Source of the DNA: Streptomyces sp. CG1
GTDB lineage: Bacteria > Actinomycetota > Actinomycetes > Streptomycetales > Streptomycetaceae
NCBI RefSeq assembly: GCF_041080625.1
Contig: NZ_CP163518.1
Location: 10,533,501 to 10,597,500 of the forward strand
Direction of reading: 5' to 3'
Length of the DNA stretch: 64,000 nt
Both the position numbers and the translations under genes were made by a program. The notes under the pieces are model-generated. The model saw only the letters and a program-made list of their open reading frames with translations, had not been told where the DNA came from and ran no database searches. The first letter of the stretch is position 1. Every line of letters begins with the position of its first letter. Below, piece by piece: positions 1-9,217 of the stretch.

Positions 1-357
1 GGGAGCTTTCGAAGATCACGTCCGATACGCGGGCCGACTTGGAGTACCTCAACGCTGCTGACTTGCGCGAGCGGACTGCCCGTGGAGCCAAAGCCGTCGC
101 ACAACTGGTGTTCATCGAAAGACCGATGAGCACGTCGCTCGGCGAGGGATACGTGTGTCTGGCGCGGCTGGATGAGTACTACCGCTTCATCACGTCCGAC
201 AACGAGGCGTTGCGCCTGGAGTTGTTCGAGTAGTCGAACGTGCGCGACTACGCGGGATCCACCGCCGTCAACAACGCCATCCGGTGAGACCCTGAGATCC
301 GGTACCGGTGAGGACTTCTGGTTGTTCAACAACGGTGTGGTCACAGCCACTCGTTGA
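1..357 (+). pseudogene. Remnant of AIPR-family (abortive phage infection) protein, cut by window edge
   Basis: Frame 3 is open from the window edge to a TAG at 231-233, then continues in frame as SNVRDYAGSTAVNNAIR to a TGA at 285-287. The next conserved block, GEDFWLFNNGVV, lies in another frame up to the stop at 355-357. The order LFE, NVRDY.G...VN.AI, then FW.xNNGV is the core signature of AIPR proteins, which belong to phage-defence abortive-infection loci. At least one nonsense and one frameshift lesion are visible, and what follows is unrelated, so the gene is dead. The N-terminal half, if present, lies outside the window. The family call rests on these motifs alone. Confidence 0.65.
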
Positions 358-364
358 TGGCTGC

Positions 365-516
365 GACGAGGACGGTCGCTTACTCGTCGCCCACGACGTG
401 CGGAGGGTAGTCATTCCCGGCACCGGCCACTGGGTGGCCGACGAGGCCCCTAGGAAGTACTCGCGGCACTGATGACGTTGTTGGTCCCGTCCCGCGATCA
501 AGTCCGGAGCACACAA
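365..516 (+). pseudogene. C-terminal scrap of an alpha/beta hydrolase, frameshifted
   Basis: The reading VVIPGTGHWVADEAP at 407-451 is the usual last strand plus catalytic-His loop (GTGHW) of epoxide-hydrolase-like alpha/beta hydrolases. The final helix, EVLAALMTLLVPSRDQ, continues in a different frame from about 454, so a one-base lesion separates them at about 451-454. No upstream body with the nucleophile elbow is present, because the AIPR remnant abuts it. It is a non-functional fragment. Confidence 0.55.
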
Positions 517-540
517 ATCCGGGCCACCGCGATGCGCGGC

Positions 541-1299
541 TCAGCCGACGAGCTGCTGGCCTCCGTCGATGTCGTAGGTCGCACCGGTGAGTGCGGTGTT
601 GGTCATGATGTGCACGGCGAGCGCCGCCACGTCCTCTGGTACGACTACGCGGCCGATCGGCAGCGTGGCGCGCAGTTCCTCGCGGCGGGCGTCGAGTGCG
701 TCGCCGAGCAGCCGGGCCGACAACGGCGTGTCCACGAAGCCGGCGGCGATCAGGTTGACCCGGACCGGCGCGAGCTCGAGTGCGAGACTGGCCGTGAACG
801 CGGGCGTCGCGGCGGTGACCGTAGGGGCGACACCGAGAGCGGCCCGGATCCGGCGGGCTCCCGTGCCGCCCATGAGCAGCAGCGTGCCGCCCGGCCGTAC
901 GGTGCCGGCGCAGTGGCGTGCGACCTCGAGGGCGAGCACCATGTGGTCGCTGATGGCCCGGCGAGCCTGGGCGGCGTCCATGTCCAGAAGGCGGCCGTAG
1001 GACGGGCCGCCCGCGGTGACCATCACGTGGTCGATCGGCCCTGGCAGCTGCTGGAAGAACCGTTCGAGTTGCTCCGGGTCATGGGCGTCGAAGGCGGCGG
1101 TGCTGAGGGCGTCGGCCTCCTTGGCGGCGGTGTGCAGGCGTTCGGGGTCCCGTCCAGTGAGGACCACGCCGGCGCCCTGGGTACGGGCGAGCCGCGCGGT
1201 CGCCAGCCCGATGCCCGCGCTCCCGCCGATGACGACGAGGGTCTGCCCGTGCAGGGCATGGTCGCGGGATCCGTAACCCGCAGTCGGCTCAACCGTCAT
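541..1299 (-). CDS. SDR family oxidoreductase
   Basis: This 252-residue protein is a classical-length short-chain dehydrogenase/reductase. An N-terminal Rossmann motif GGSAGIGLATA lies at about residue 25-35, the mid-domain reads HVMVTAGGPS where NNAG is usual, and the C-terminus has the typical DGGQQLVG ending. The usual YxxxK pair is not obvious: the expected region reads TPAFTASLALELAP, so Tyr and Lys seem replaced and catalysis may be atypical. The ATG at 1299 was chosen over an upstream in-frame one because GGAGGA sits a few bases before it. It faces the hydrolase fragment, and such SDR/hydrolase pairs are common. Substrate unknown. Confidence 0.85.
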   Translation of the reverse strand: MTVEPTAGYGSRDHALHGQTLVVIGGSAGIGLATARLARTQGAGVVLTGRDPERLHTAAKEADALSTAAFDAHDPEQLERFFQQLPGPIDHVMVTAGGPSYGRLLDMDAAQARRAISDHMVLALEVARHCAGTVRPGGTLLLMGGTGARRIRAALGVAPTVTAATPAFTASLALELAPVRVNLIAAGFVDTPLSARLLGDALDARREELRATLPIGRVVVPEDVAALAVHIMTNTALTGATYDIDGGQQLVG

Positions 1300-1425
1300 G
1301 ATTCCTCCCGCGCTGTGATCTTGCCTAGGTTGTCCTGAGGACTGATCCAGCACCTCGTCGAGCAGCCGCAGGAACCAGGCGGTGATCCTCTGCGGGCAGC
1401 CCCGCCGGACCGGGCCGGCACCTCC

Positions 1426-1806
1426 TCACCCTTCGACGGGTTGCGACAGAGCGTGCTCGACCTGCCGGGTGTGCTCGCCGGCGAGGACTTCGACCCGGTC
1501 GTTCGCCAGTGCCTCCATGGTCTGCTTCGCGACGTCTTCCGTACTTGTCTCCGGCGCGCCCGTGAAGGAGCTGAGATCCGTCTCCACGAAACTGGCGTGG
1601 ACACCGATCACGAGTGCTCCCGCAGTGCTTCCCACAGCGCGCCCGCCTAGACCGCCGGCCTGCTGGAGGCCGCCTCCCCGGGAAGTCCGGCCAGAGGCCA
1701 AGGAGGCGGCCGACAGCATGTTGATCAGTGCGTTGCCGCCGTTGCCCGACAGGACCGGAGCGAAGGCCCCGGAGACGGTCCAGGTGCCGATGTAGTTGGT
1801 CTCCAT
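1426..1806 (-). pseudogene. Decayed SDR oxidoreductase, C-terminal half only
   Basis: From an ATG at 1806 with GGAAGGAG upstream, the frame starts at METNYIGTWTVSGAFAPVL, which is the middle of an SDR (helix 4), not its N-terminus. Its end, GVHASFVETDLSSF...DVAKQTMEALANDRVEVL, matches the usual SDR C-terminus. The section that should carry the catalytic YxxxK is scrambled: about 1625-1700 reads as low-complexity Gly/Arg here, while another frame gives a more SDR-like AGALWEALREHS. This indicates compensating frameshifts. The Rossmann half is missing. It may still be translated, but is unlikely to be an active reductase. Confidence 0.6.
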
Positions 1807-2487
1807 CGCGCTCCTTCCCTCTGTCACCTGCCGATCAGTGAGGGTCGACCCGGCGACGGGAGGCTTTGGACCGGACCGCGTCCTGGCGCCCCCAGGTGCA
1901 CGCGCGACTCTCGCCAAAGGCGATTCATGACCAGAAGACCGGCCCTCGATCCCCACCTTCTTTCGGGCCGCGCCGGGACGGCAGGGTCGTCGCGTACCCA
2001 GATTGCCCACGCTAGAAGTCCTCTCCACAATCAGCGTGCATCGAATGCCACAACGACGCATGTGAGACGACGCCCGGCCGCAAGGCTCCCGTGTCACGTT
2101 CAGCGACCATTCCACACGGAGCACCTCCGAGGTTGTACGAGGGCTTTCCGGAGCACTGGCGCAGGCGCTGACCCGCTTGAACAGTGGAGGGCCTGGAGCG
2201 GGAGCGTCAGCGCCGCTGGGTCGGTCTGCCGGTGAGTGGAGAGCGCCCCGTACACCACCAGCTCTCTTCCCGGAGCCAGAGCCTGGGACACTTGGGCGCC
2301 GCCAGGGCCCTCCAGGTCGGCCGGAACCGGCAGGCGGTGGGCATTGCCCAGACGCTTGGCAGGCGGGAGTGCCCGTGGTCATGCCGGTACTGCGGGCCCC
2401 AGGTGAAGTGGAAGACGGAGCGGCGTAGGCGCCAGGCGAAGATTTCGCTGCGGGGCATGCACTCCAGGCGGGTGTATACCGATACTG
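1807..2487. other. Gene-poor stretch with a zinc-dehydrogenase scrap
   Basis: No credible complete gene is visible. The only recognisable content is the dehydrogenase fragment listed separately at about 2163-2340. The long open frame crossing it on the minus strand has no family resemblance and probably reflects GC bias. Confidence 0.5.
2163..2340 (-). pseudogene. Fragment of an MDR (zinc-type) alcohol dehydrogenase / quinone reductase
   Basis: The minus strand reads ALAPGRELVVYGALSTHRQ followed by TDPAALTLPLQAL. This closely resembles the segment of medium-chain dehydrogenases after the nucleotide-binding core (LAPGR..VVYGALS..Q, then P). Nothing before or after it in frame belongs to the family, so it is an isolated piece of about 45 residues. 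Confidence 0.5.
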
Positions 2488-3590
2488 ATGGGCGCGGGGC
2501 GTGTGCCGGTGGTGGACATCCATTCCCTACCGGACGTCCACCTGGGCCCCTTGCTGGTGATCGCGCCGGCCCTGACCGCGTCCCTGGCCGGGCCGCGCCT
2601 GACCGCCCTCGTGGGGGCCCTGGCTGTGGCGGCCCAGATGCTCATCGCCGTGTTCCACGGCGGACTGACCACCCCCAACCACCTCTCCCAGATCACTGCC
2701 TTGACCCTGCTGTCCGCCTTGGTCGTCTTCGTCTGCCACGTACGCGAGCGGCGCAGCCGGGAGCTCACTCGGGCACGGTCGGTGGCCGAGACGGCACAGC
2801 TCGTATTGCTGCGGCCACCACGCCGCCGGACCGGGCCGCTGCGGGTGGCGTGGCTGTACCTGGCGGCCGAGGACGAGACCCGTATACGCGGCGACCTGTT
2901 CGCGATCGCCCGCTCCGACCGCGGCACCCGCGTGATCATCGGCGACGTCCGCGGCAAGGGACTGGCCGCCATCGGTGAGGCATCCATGGTGCTGGGCGCG
3001 TTCCGTGAGGGCGCGCACCGCTTCGACAGCCTGCCGGAGCTCGCCGCGGGCCTGGAGGACGTCGCCGACACCGAGCACGACCCGGGCGAGCACTTCATCA
3101 CCGCCCTGCTGCTCGACATTCCCGACCACGACACACAGGTCGAGATGATCAACTGCGGTCACCCCCCGCCCCTGCTGCTGCACGACGGCCAGGTCACCGT
3201 CCTGCACGCGCGACGCCCCGTACCCCCCTTGGGCATGTGCGAGCTGCCTGCCCCCAGCCACCGCGCCGACCCCTTCACCTTCGAAGACGGCGACACGCTG
3301 CTGCTCTACACCGACGGCGTCACCGAAGCCCGCTCGCCCCAAGGAGCCTTCTACCCCTCCCCGAGCGCGCCGCCTCCGCGCCCACGTCCGGACCCGAGGC
3401 CCTGCTCCGCCACATCCACCGCGACCTGCTGAACCACATCGGACACGACCCCGGAGACGACGCCGCGCTCCTGGCCATCGAACGCTACGCCGCCCACCAC
3501 CTCCACCGACCGCACAACTCGGCCCGCTCCCTCGACGGCCGCCGTCGACTCGACTCCGGCTCAAAGCCGGTTGCGGAGGACCCTTCCTGA
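2488..3590 (+). pseudogene. SpoIIE-type PP2C phosphatase, single-base frameshift near the C-terminus
   Basis: An N-terminal membrane region of about three hydrophobic helices (residues 12-85, starting VHLGPLLVIAPALTASLAG) precedes a PP2C/SpoIIE domain. Visible metal-site motifs are RGDLFAIA, IIGDVRGKG, NCGHPPPLLL and LLLYTDGVTEA, so the catalytic core looks intact. The frame stops at 3432, but the next frame carries the expected end (PLPERAASAP..., then GDDAALLAIER) to 3590. One missing C in the run at about 3352-3358 would restore one protein of about 367 residues. It could be a sequencing error or a recent lesion. Such proteins usually dephosphorylate anti-anti-sigma factors. Confidence 0.75.
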
Positions 3591-3730
3591 GCCCCCGACC
3601 CATGCTGTCCTGATCGTCTTGCCGACGCACCGCAGGGCGACAAAGCTGGCAGGGGGAAGAATTCGAACAACCTCAGAACGGAGAAGGTGCCCGCAGACCG
3701 ACCAGGAGAAGATCAAAGGGAGAGGGAGTC

Positions 3731-4255
3731 ATGACGATGCAAAGGTCCGAGACGTCGGCGACCCCGGCGGACGCGACTCCGACCGTGGCCAGGCAGCCCG
3801 ACGGTTACGGTAAGCGGATCGGGGAGGTCGCGGAGATAACCGTTCTCTTCGATGCCAAGCCGGGCGGGGCGGAGAGGTTCCGACAGAACGCAGCCAAGAT
3901 CCAGGACGACGCCTTTCGCTATGAAAAGCTCGTCGGCACGGTCCACGACTTCCGCGTCACGTTCATCAACAACGACACTCAGGTCATCGGCGCGGTCACC
4001 TATGACGGTGACTTCAAGCCGTACATGGCGGACATCTTCGCCAACGCCGGGCCGTGGTTCGACGAGATGTTCGCAGGTATCGCGGAGGGCTATCCCGGGG
4101 CGGCCGATCCGCACATCGTCGACTGGCTGGCGACGAAGATCGTGGAGGCCGACATGTGGTATGCCTCCAATCCGACCATGACAGTCGAGGACACCGCCAA
4201 GGCAGAGAAGGTCACGCAGGCGTTCAACATGTTGCTGGATGCGGCGGCCGACTAG
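3731..4255 (+). CDS. Conserved hypothetical protein, first gene of the peroxidase operon
   Basis: This 174-residue soluble protein has no signal peptide or membrane helix. Residues 1-25 look disordered (Ser/Thr/Ala/Pro), followed by GEVAEITVLFDAKPGGAERF, a beta strand then helix reminiscent of ferredoxin-like alpha/beta-barrel (ABM-like) folds, and an aromatic/acidic C-terminal half. The ATG at 3731 follows GGGAGAGGGAGTC. It reads in the same direction as the DUF4331, TPR and peroxidase genes after it, separated by about 175 bp from the next. I do not recognise its family with certainty. The context suggests a partner in DyP-peroxidase chemistry, but that is inference. Confidence 0.8.
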   Translation: MTMQRSETSATPADATPTVARQPDGYGKRIGEVAEITVLFDAKPGGAERFRQNAAKIQDDAFRYEKLVGTVHDFRVTFINNDTQVIGAVTYDGDFKPYMADIFANAGPWFDEMFAGIAEGYPGAADPHIVDWLATKIVEADMWYASNPTMTVEDTAKAEKVTQAFNMLLDAAAD

Positions 4256-4430
4256 CGGCATGGCTCCCGTCGGTCGAGGCCCCTCGGCGGGCCGTCCGTC
4301 GGAAGACCCCTCCTCCAGGAGTAGTTTTTCGTCCCAGGTGCCGTGGCCGTGACATCTGGAACATCATCCAGGCGGCCCGGCAACGGCGCGCGATCGCCGG
4401 ACCTGGCCCTTCAGCGAAGGTCGCACCGCC

Positions 4431-5588
4431 ATGTCCGACCATCTCTCCGGTATCCGCGCCGAGGTCGACCCAGCCATCGACCTCGCCGATCTCTACGCCT
4501 TTCCCAGCCTCCCTCAAACGGGTCGGCTCGTCCTCGTCATGGATGTCTTTCCAAATGCCCGCCCGGGGGCTCTGTTCTCTGACGCGGCCAGCTACCGGTT
4601 CCGAGTCCGTCCCGCAGCCATTGCGGCGGATCATCCCGGTGCGCTCTTCGAGGTGGGCGCCGATGAGGATGCGTTCACCTGCACGTTCTCCAGCCCGGTT
4701 GAGTCGGACGCCGACGGGGAGGTGACGCAGTGGGGAACGTGCGTGCTCCCGGGCGGGGAGGCGGTTGCGTTCCAGGTGAACGACGAGCGGGGCGGCGAGG
4801 GCCATGGCGTGCGCGTCTACGCCGGGTTGCGGCTGGATCCCTTCTTCATGGATGTCGGCAAGGAGGTGGAGACGCGGGCGCAGCGGCGGCTCGCCTTCCT
4901 CCCGATGGGCACCAACTCGCTGGAAGGAGTCGATGTCCTGACCATCGTCGTCGAGTTCGACGTGGCAAGGCTGCTTGGGCCCGCCTCGGGCACCGTGTTC
5001 GCCGTTGCCGCGGAAACCGTCACGGCCGGCCCCTATCCCATACGCCTGGAGCGGCTCGGCCGCCCGGAGGTGAAGAACGTTCTGATGTCGGAGAACGGGG
5101 TCGACACCGCGAACAAGATCGTGGATCTGCGCGATCTCTACAACGAGGAAGACCCGTTCCGACTGGGGCCGCACTACCTGGGTGCCTACCGCTCGCGGCT
5201 GAACGCCAACCTGACCTTCTTCGACGCTCTGGACGGCAAGCTCGACTGGCAGACGGACCAGGACGGGACGCATCCGCTGACCGACCTGCTGCTCGCCGAC
5301 TTCCTGGTCGTGGACGTGGCCAAGCCGTACGCCGAGGACAGCTACTTCGAGATCGAGCACTCCCTGCTGGAGGGGCGGGCGCACGCGACCTGTGGCGGCC
5401 GCACGCTGAACGACGATGTCATCGACACGCTCTACACGCTGATCGTCAGCGCCTTCCACGGTCCACGGATCAGCGACGGCGTCGACCGGGCGACCGCGCC
5501 GGCCTCCCGCGAATTCCCGTATCTGGCGCCGCCCAACCCTGACCCGCCTATGCCCGTGTCCGTTCCTACGCCCGCCGCAAGCCGATGA
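4431..5588 (+). CDS. DUF4331 family protein
   Basis: This 385-residue protein opens with SDHLSGIRAEVDPAIDLADL, followed by YAF and VMDVFPNA, the hallmark start of DUF4331 proteins. These are of unknown function and often secreted or stress-linked in other bacteria. No signal peptide is visible, so this copy is probably cytoplasmic. A repeated pattern of Asp-rich loops (DVLTIVVEFDVARLLG, DTANKIVDLRDLYNEEDPF) fits metal or ligand binding but is not diagnostic. Its stop overlaps the next start in an ATGA, so it is translationally coupled to the TPR gene. No strong ribosome site precedes 4431; the start is chosen by family length and opening motif. Confidence 0.8.
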   Translation: MSDHLSGIRAEVDPAIDLADLYAFPSLPQTGRLVLVMDVFPNARPGALFSDAASYRFRVRPAAIAADHPGALFEVGADEDAFTCTFSSPVESDADGEVTQWGTCVLPGGEAVAFQVNDERGGEGHGVRVYAGLRLDPFFMDVGKEVETRAQRRLAFLPMGTNSLEGVDVLTIVVEFDVARLLGPASGTVFAVAAETVTAGPYPIRLERLGRPEVKNVLMSENGVDTANKIVDLRDLYNEEDPFRLGPHYLGAYRSRLNANLTFFDALDGKLDWQTDQDGTHPLTDLLLADFLVVDVAKPYAEDSYFEIEHSLLEGRAHATCGGRTLNDDVIDTLYTLIVSAFHGPRISDGVDRATAPASREFPYLAPPNPDPPMPVSVPTPAASR

Positions 5589-6658
5589 GGGGCAGTTCCA
5601 CAACGGCCGGCTGGGGGAGCAACGGGATGCGACTCGATCTTGCCGACGGCCCGGCGACAACGGCCGGCCTGATCGCGATGGGCAACCTCAACGCACGCAT
5701 TCAGGGCCTTACCGGCCAGGCGACACGGGGAAGCCTGACCGGTGACGGGTGGGGCCAGCTGGTTGAGCTGACCGCCCTGCGCGGGCACGTGCTGGGCCGT
5801 ATCGACGAGGTGGAGCGCGCCGCGTCGCTGGCCGAGGTGTTCGTCGACCAGGCGCCGAGCGATCCGCGGTCCCGTGTCGCCCGCGCAAGGCTAGCCGCCC
5901 TCTTTCATCGCTTCCCGGCAGCGCTGGCGGATCTCGACGCGGCAGTCGCGCTGGGACTCGATCGGCGGAGCCTGGACGAGGAGCAGGCTGCCGTCCATCA
6001 GGCGGTCGGGCGGTACGACGAGGCGCTCGCCCTGCATCAGAACGCGCTGCTGAGACGGCACGACTTCAGCGCCCTGGCCGCCTTGGCTCGCTGTCACGCC
6101 GAGCGCGGGGAGGTGGCCGAGGCCGAAGCGTGGTTCCTGGCAGCGAGACGCGGCTACCACGGGGTGAGTCCGTTCCCACTCGCGCTGCTCGAATTCCAGT
6201 GCGGACAGGCATGGCTGTCCACGGGCGACCTCACACGCGCGCGCATCTGGCTGGAGTCGGCGGTTCGCCGACTGCCGGCCTACGTGCCGGCGCAGGGCCA
6301 CATCGCCGAGATCGATGGCGCCGAAGGCAGGGCCGCCGTGGCGATCGGACACCTGCGCCGACTTGCGCTTGAGAGTGACGATCCGCACTACGCGGCCCAG
6401 CTCGCCCGCATCCTGGCCACGCGGGAGGCCGGGGTCGAGGCAGAGTTGTGGCGCGCCCACGCCGCTGCTCGCTACGAGAGGCTGACGGCGCGCCACCCTG
6501 AGGCGTACGCCGATCATGCAGCGGAGTTCTGGTTGACGGTCGGCGCCGACCCTCAGCGGGCCCTTGACCTTGCGCGGCAGAACCTCGCCCTTCGGCCGAC
6601 CCCACGCGCCCGGGCGCTCGTGGATCGCGCGACCTACCGTGTCGGACAGCACCGATAG
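5585..6658 (+). CDS. Tetratricopeptide-repeat protein
   Basis: This 357-residue, almost wholly helical protein shows TPR-type spacing of small and aromatic residues: for example ALLHQ-type helices around residues 145-160 (YDEALALHQNALLRR), 170-200 (ALARCHAERGEVAEAEAWFL) and 210-235 (CGQAWLSTGDLTRARIWL). No enzymatic motif and no signal peptide. Its start overlaps the DUF4331 stop (ATGA), implying a coupled pair, and it ends 48 bp before the peroxidase gene. TPR proteins are usually assembly or docking factors, so a role in assembling or loading the peroxidase/DUF4331 system is a reasonable guess. Confidence 0.8.
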   Translation: MRGSSTTAGWGSNGMRLDLADGPATTAGLIAMGNLNARIQGLTGQATRGSLTGDGWGQLVELTALRGHVLGRIDEVERAASLAEVFVDQAPSDPRSRVARARLAALFHRFPAALADLDAAVALGLDRRSLDEEQAAVHQAVGRYDEALALHQNALLRRHDFSALAALARCHAERGEVAEAEAWFLAARRGYHGVSPFPLALLEFQCGQAWLSTGDLTRARIWLESAVRRLPAYVPAQGHIAEIDGAEGRAAVAIGHLRRLALESDDPHYAAQLARILATREAGVEAELWRAHAAARYERLTARHPEAYADHAAEFWLTVGADPQRALDLARQNLALRPTPRARALVDRATYRVGQHR

Positions 6659-6705
6659 ATCCGGAGATTGATACAAATCGGCCGAAGTCTGATCGAGGGG
6701 ACGAC

Positions 6706-8052
6706 ATGACGACGGTCGAAGGCCCAGCCCTGCAGCTGGACGAGATTCAGGGCATTGTGCTGCGCACGCGGCCGTCACCGTACGTCGGCACCTACATCCT
6801 GCTGCGTGTGGACGATCCCGGCGCCGGCCGTGAGTTGATGGGACGCCTGGCCGGACTGGTCGACTCCGCTGCCAACTGGTGGCAGCCTCCGCTGCCGGCG
6901 CTCCTCAACGTCGCGGTGACGTACCGGGGGCTCGAAGCACTCCAAGTGCCGCAGACCTCCCTGAACAGCTTCCCGGAGGAGTTCCGGCAGGGCATGGCGG
7001 CACGGGCCGAATTCCTGGGCGACACCGGCGAGAGCGCACCCGCACACTGGGAGCCTCCCTTCGGCACTGGCCAGGTGCACGTCGTCCTGTCCCTCGTCGC
7101 CGCCGACCAGGAGTCACTGGCCGTCGTCCTCGAGCGGGCCCGCCAGGCGCGCGCGCAGCTTCCCAGCCTTCACGTGGTGTACCGGCAGGACCTTTACCAA
7201 CTGGCCTCGGGGCGCACCAGCTTCGGCTACAAGGACGGCATCAGCAACCCGGCGGTGGAAGGCAGCGGCGCGGACAACCCGCCGGGTGGCGGTCCCGTCC
7301 TCAAGGCGGGCGAGTTCGTGCTGGGCTATCCCGACCAGACCGGGAACCTGCCGCCGATGCCGGAGCCGGAGGTGCTGGGCCGTAACGGCACGTTCGTGGT
7401 TTGGCGGAAGCTGCACACGCGCGTCGCCGCCTTCCGGCGCTATCTACGCGACAACGCGGGCAGCCCGGAAGAGGAGTTGCTGCTCGCCGCGAAGATCGTG
7501 GGCCGCTGGCCGAGCGGTGCCCCGCTGATCCTGGCGCCCGAGCACGACGACCCGGACCTGGGGGCGGACGAGCAGCGCAACAACGACTTCGTCTACGCGT
7601 CCGATCCGCGTGGCGCGGTCTGCCCCCGTGGCGCCCACGCCAGGCGTGCCAATCCGCGTGACTCGGAGATCATCGGTGACGTCGACCTCCACCGCCTGAT
7701 CCGGCGGAGCACCAGCTACGGGCCACCGCTGCCGGCCGGCGCCCCGGACGACGACGGCGCCGACCGCGGCATCGTGTTCATCGCGGTCAACGCGCATCTC
7801 GACCGTCAGTTCGAGTTCGTGAAGTCGCAGTGGTTCAACGACGGCAACTTCACCGGCCTTGATGTGGAGAAGGACCTGCTCACGGGCGACAACGACGGCT
7901 CGGGCGTTTTCACGATCCCGCAGCGCCCGGTACGGCGTCGCCTGCATGGCGTCGAGCGCTTCGTCATCACGCGTGGCGGCGAGTACTTGTTCCTGCCGAG
8001 TCTCAGCGCGTTGCGCTGGCTGGCCAACCTTGGTGGACGAGCCCGCCGTTGA
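6706..8052 (+). CDS. DyP-type heme peroxidase
   Basis: This 448-residue protein carries the DyP signatures in order: FGYKDGISNP with the GxxDG aspartate (about D177), PRGAHARRANPR with the proximal heme His (about H311), and LIRRSTSYGPP with the distal Arg (about R333-334). These are followed by the C-terminal QFEFVKSQWFND block. All key residues are present, so it should be an active heme peroxidase on bulky phenolic or dye-like substrates. No Tat or Sec signal is visible, so it is probably cytoplasmic or encapsulated. The start ATG follows GAGGGGACGAC. It is the last gene of the 3731-8052 operon and is followed by a convergent gene. Confidence 0.9.
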   Translation: MTTVEGPALQLDEIQGIVLRTRPSPYVGTYILLRVDDPGAGRELMGRLAGLVDSAANWWQPPLPALLNVAVTYRGLEALQVPQTSLNSFPEEFRQGMAARAEFLGDTGESAPAHWEPPFGTGQVHVVLSLVAADQESLAVVLERARQARAQLPSLHVVYRQDLYQLASGRTSFGYKDGISNPAVEGSGADNPPGGGPVLKAGEFVLGYPDQTGNLPPMPEPEVLGRNGTFVVWRKLHTRVAAFRRYLRDNAGSPEEELLLAAKIVGRWPSGAPLILAPEHDDPDLGADEQRNNDFVYASDPRGAVCPRGAHARRANPRDSEIIGDVDLHRLIRRSTSYGPPLPAGAPDDDGADRGIVFIAVNAHLDRQFEFVKSQWFNDGNFTGLDVEKDLLTGDNDGSGVFTIPQRPVRRRLHGVERFVITRGGEYLFLPSLSALRWLANLGGRARR

Positions 8053-8112
8053 AACGGTACGGAGCGCGCAGCCACCAGTCCCGCTCGGCACGCGCCACGT
8101 ACAGGCCCGATG

Positions 8113-8832
8113 TCAGGTGAACCGAGCGTTGCTGACGTCGATGGAGACCATGTTCTGTTCGAGGATCGGGCGGTTGTCCGCGTCGCTTCGGTAGGCGCGG
8201 CGTTTGGTGGGAAGGCGGATCCCGTCCGCTTCCACGGTGTCGTAGACGTACTGTGCCGCGGCGAATCCGCCTGCGATGTCGACGTGATAGTCGTGCCGAC
8301 GCAGGAGATGGTCGGGGCCGAAGTAAAAGTCCTGTTGAGTGCTGTGGCTGGCGATGTGGGACGGGAAGGTGGCCTGCAATCCCCGCCAGAGTTCGTCCCC
8401 TTCCCGCCATGGTTCGATCTCGGTGACGGCGAAGCCGGGCATCGTCAGTAGGAAGGGCGTGGTGAGATACGTCCACAGGGCGTATCCGTTGAAGTAGGCG
8501 CGGTCCAGTGGGTCCCACGGGGTGTTGAGGTCGTGCCCTGTGAACGATTTCCGCGGTTCGTTGCGTTCGGCCACGACGCGGCCGTCGACCTTTTCGATGC
8601 TGACTCGCTCGGCCGTGAAGTCGGTCTTCTGGTCGGGAGCGCCGAACGGCATCACGGAGGCGTGCTGCTCGTGCAGCCAGACGGTCATCTCCCGGGGGGT
8701 GGGGTCCTGCGGCATCCCTTTGATGACGAACATGTCGCCACCGCTGACGATGGTGGCGCGAACCGTGGTGAGTGCGTTCCAGCGATCGAGGCCGCCATGG
8801 GCATCGAGGGCCTCTGCGAGCAACGTGTTCAT
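8113..8832 (-). CDS. Conserved hypothetical protein, convergent to the peroxidase
   Basis: This 239-residue soluble protein begins MNTLLAEALDAHGGLDRWNA, an opening seen in uncharacterised actinobacterial proteins with a predicted lipid- or steroid-binding beta-barrel-like fold. That comparison is from memory and weak. It is rich in aromatic residues (YFGPDHLLRRHDYHVD at about 170-185) and has no catalytic signature I recognise. The start at 8832 is preferred over one 21 bp upstream because AGGAG lies about 8 bases before it. It ends 60 bp from the peroxidase stop, tail to tail. Confidence 0.75.
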   Translation of the reverse strand: MNTLLAEALDAHGGLDRWNALTTVRATIVSGGDMFVIKGMPQDPTPREMTVWLHEQHASVMPFGAPDQKTDFTAERVSIEKVDGRVVAERNEPRKSFTGHDLNTPWDPLDRAYFNGYALWTYLTTPFLLTMPGFAVTEIEPWREGDELWRGLQATFPSHIASHSTQQDFYFGPDHLLRRHDYHVDIAGGFAAAQYVYDTVEADGIRLPTKRRAYRSDADNRPILEQNMVSIDVSNARFT

Positions 8833-9217
8833 GTCGGTCTCCTGCTCGGTCATGCCAGGCGGCGGTGGCCGAAGGGCCACCGATTGGGCGGCCCGGCTCC
8901 GGCGCCGCAGCCGCAGCCAGGCGAGCCGCGGTGACCTCATCAGCCGGGCGGCTCTCTCATCGTTCACGGGTTCACCGGCGTCACGCACCTGGGCGCTGAT
9001 CCTGGGGATGCTGTAAGCCCAGCCGGAACCGGCGTGGGCGGAGGGCATCCGCCGGCCCCACCCTCTCGGCGCCTGCGCCCGGGTTCGGGGCGGTCCGCCG
9101 GTGGAGGTCGTAGGGGGTTTTGTCGTAGCACCCTTCGTGCAGACCCGCAGCTGGATGCCGATCTGCAGCGGCGCAGCCTCTGGCCGCCGGGCAAGCTGGA
9201 AGGCGGAGGTGGTTGCC
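8833..9217. other. Divergent intergenic region
   Basis: About 385 bp lie between the start of the hypothetical gene (minus) and that of the PAS/HATPase gene (plus). It probably holds promoters for both. No operator palindrome or RNA gene is evident; open frames here look like GC-bias artefacts. Confidence 0.5.

Noticed and set aside
1426..2523. A 365-codon open frame on the minus strand as one gene
   Set aside because: Only the last 126 codons (from 1806) resemble a protein family; the rest is Arg/Pro-rich, crosses other remnants, and lacks a ribosome site.
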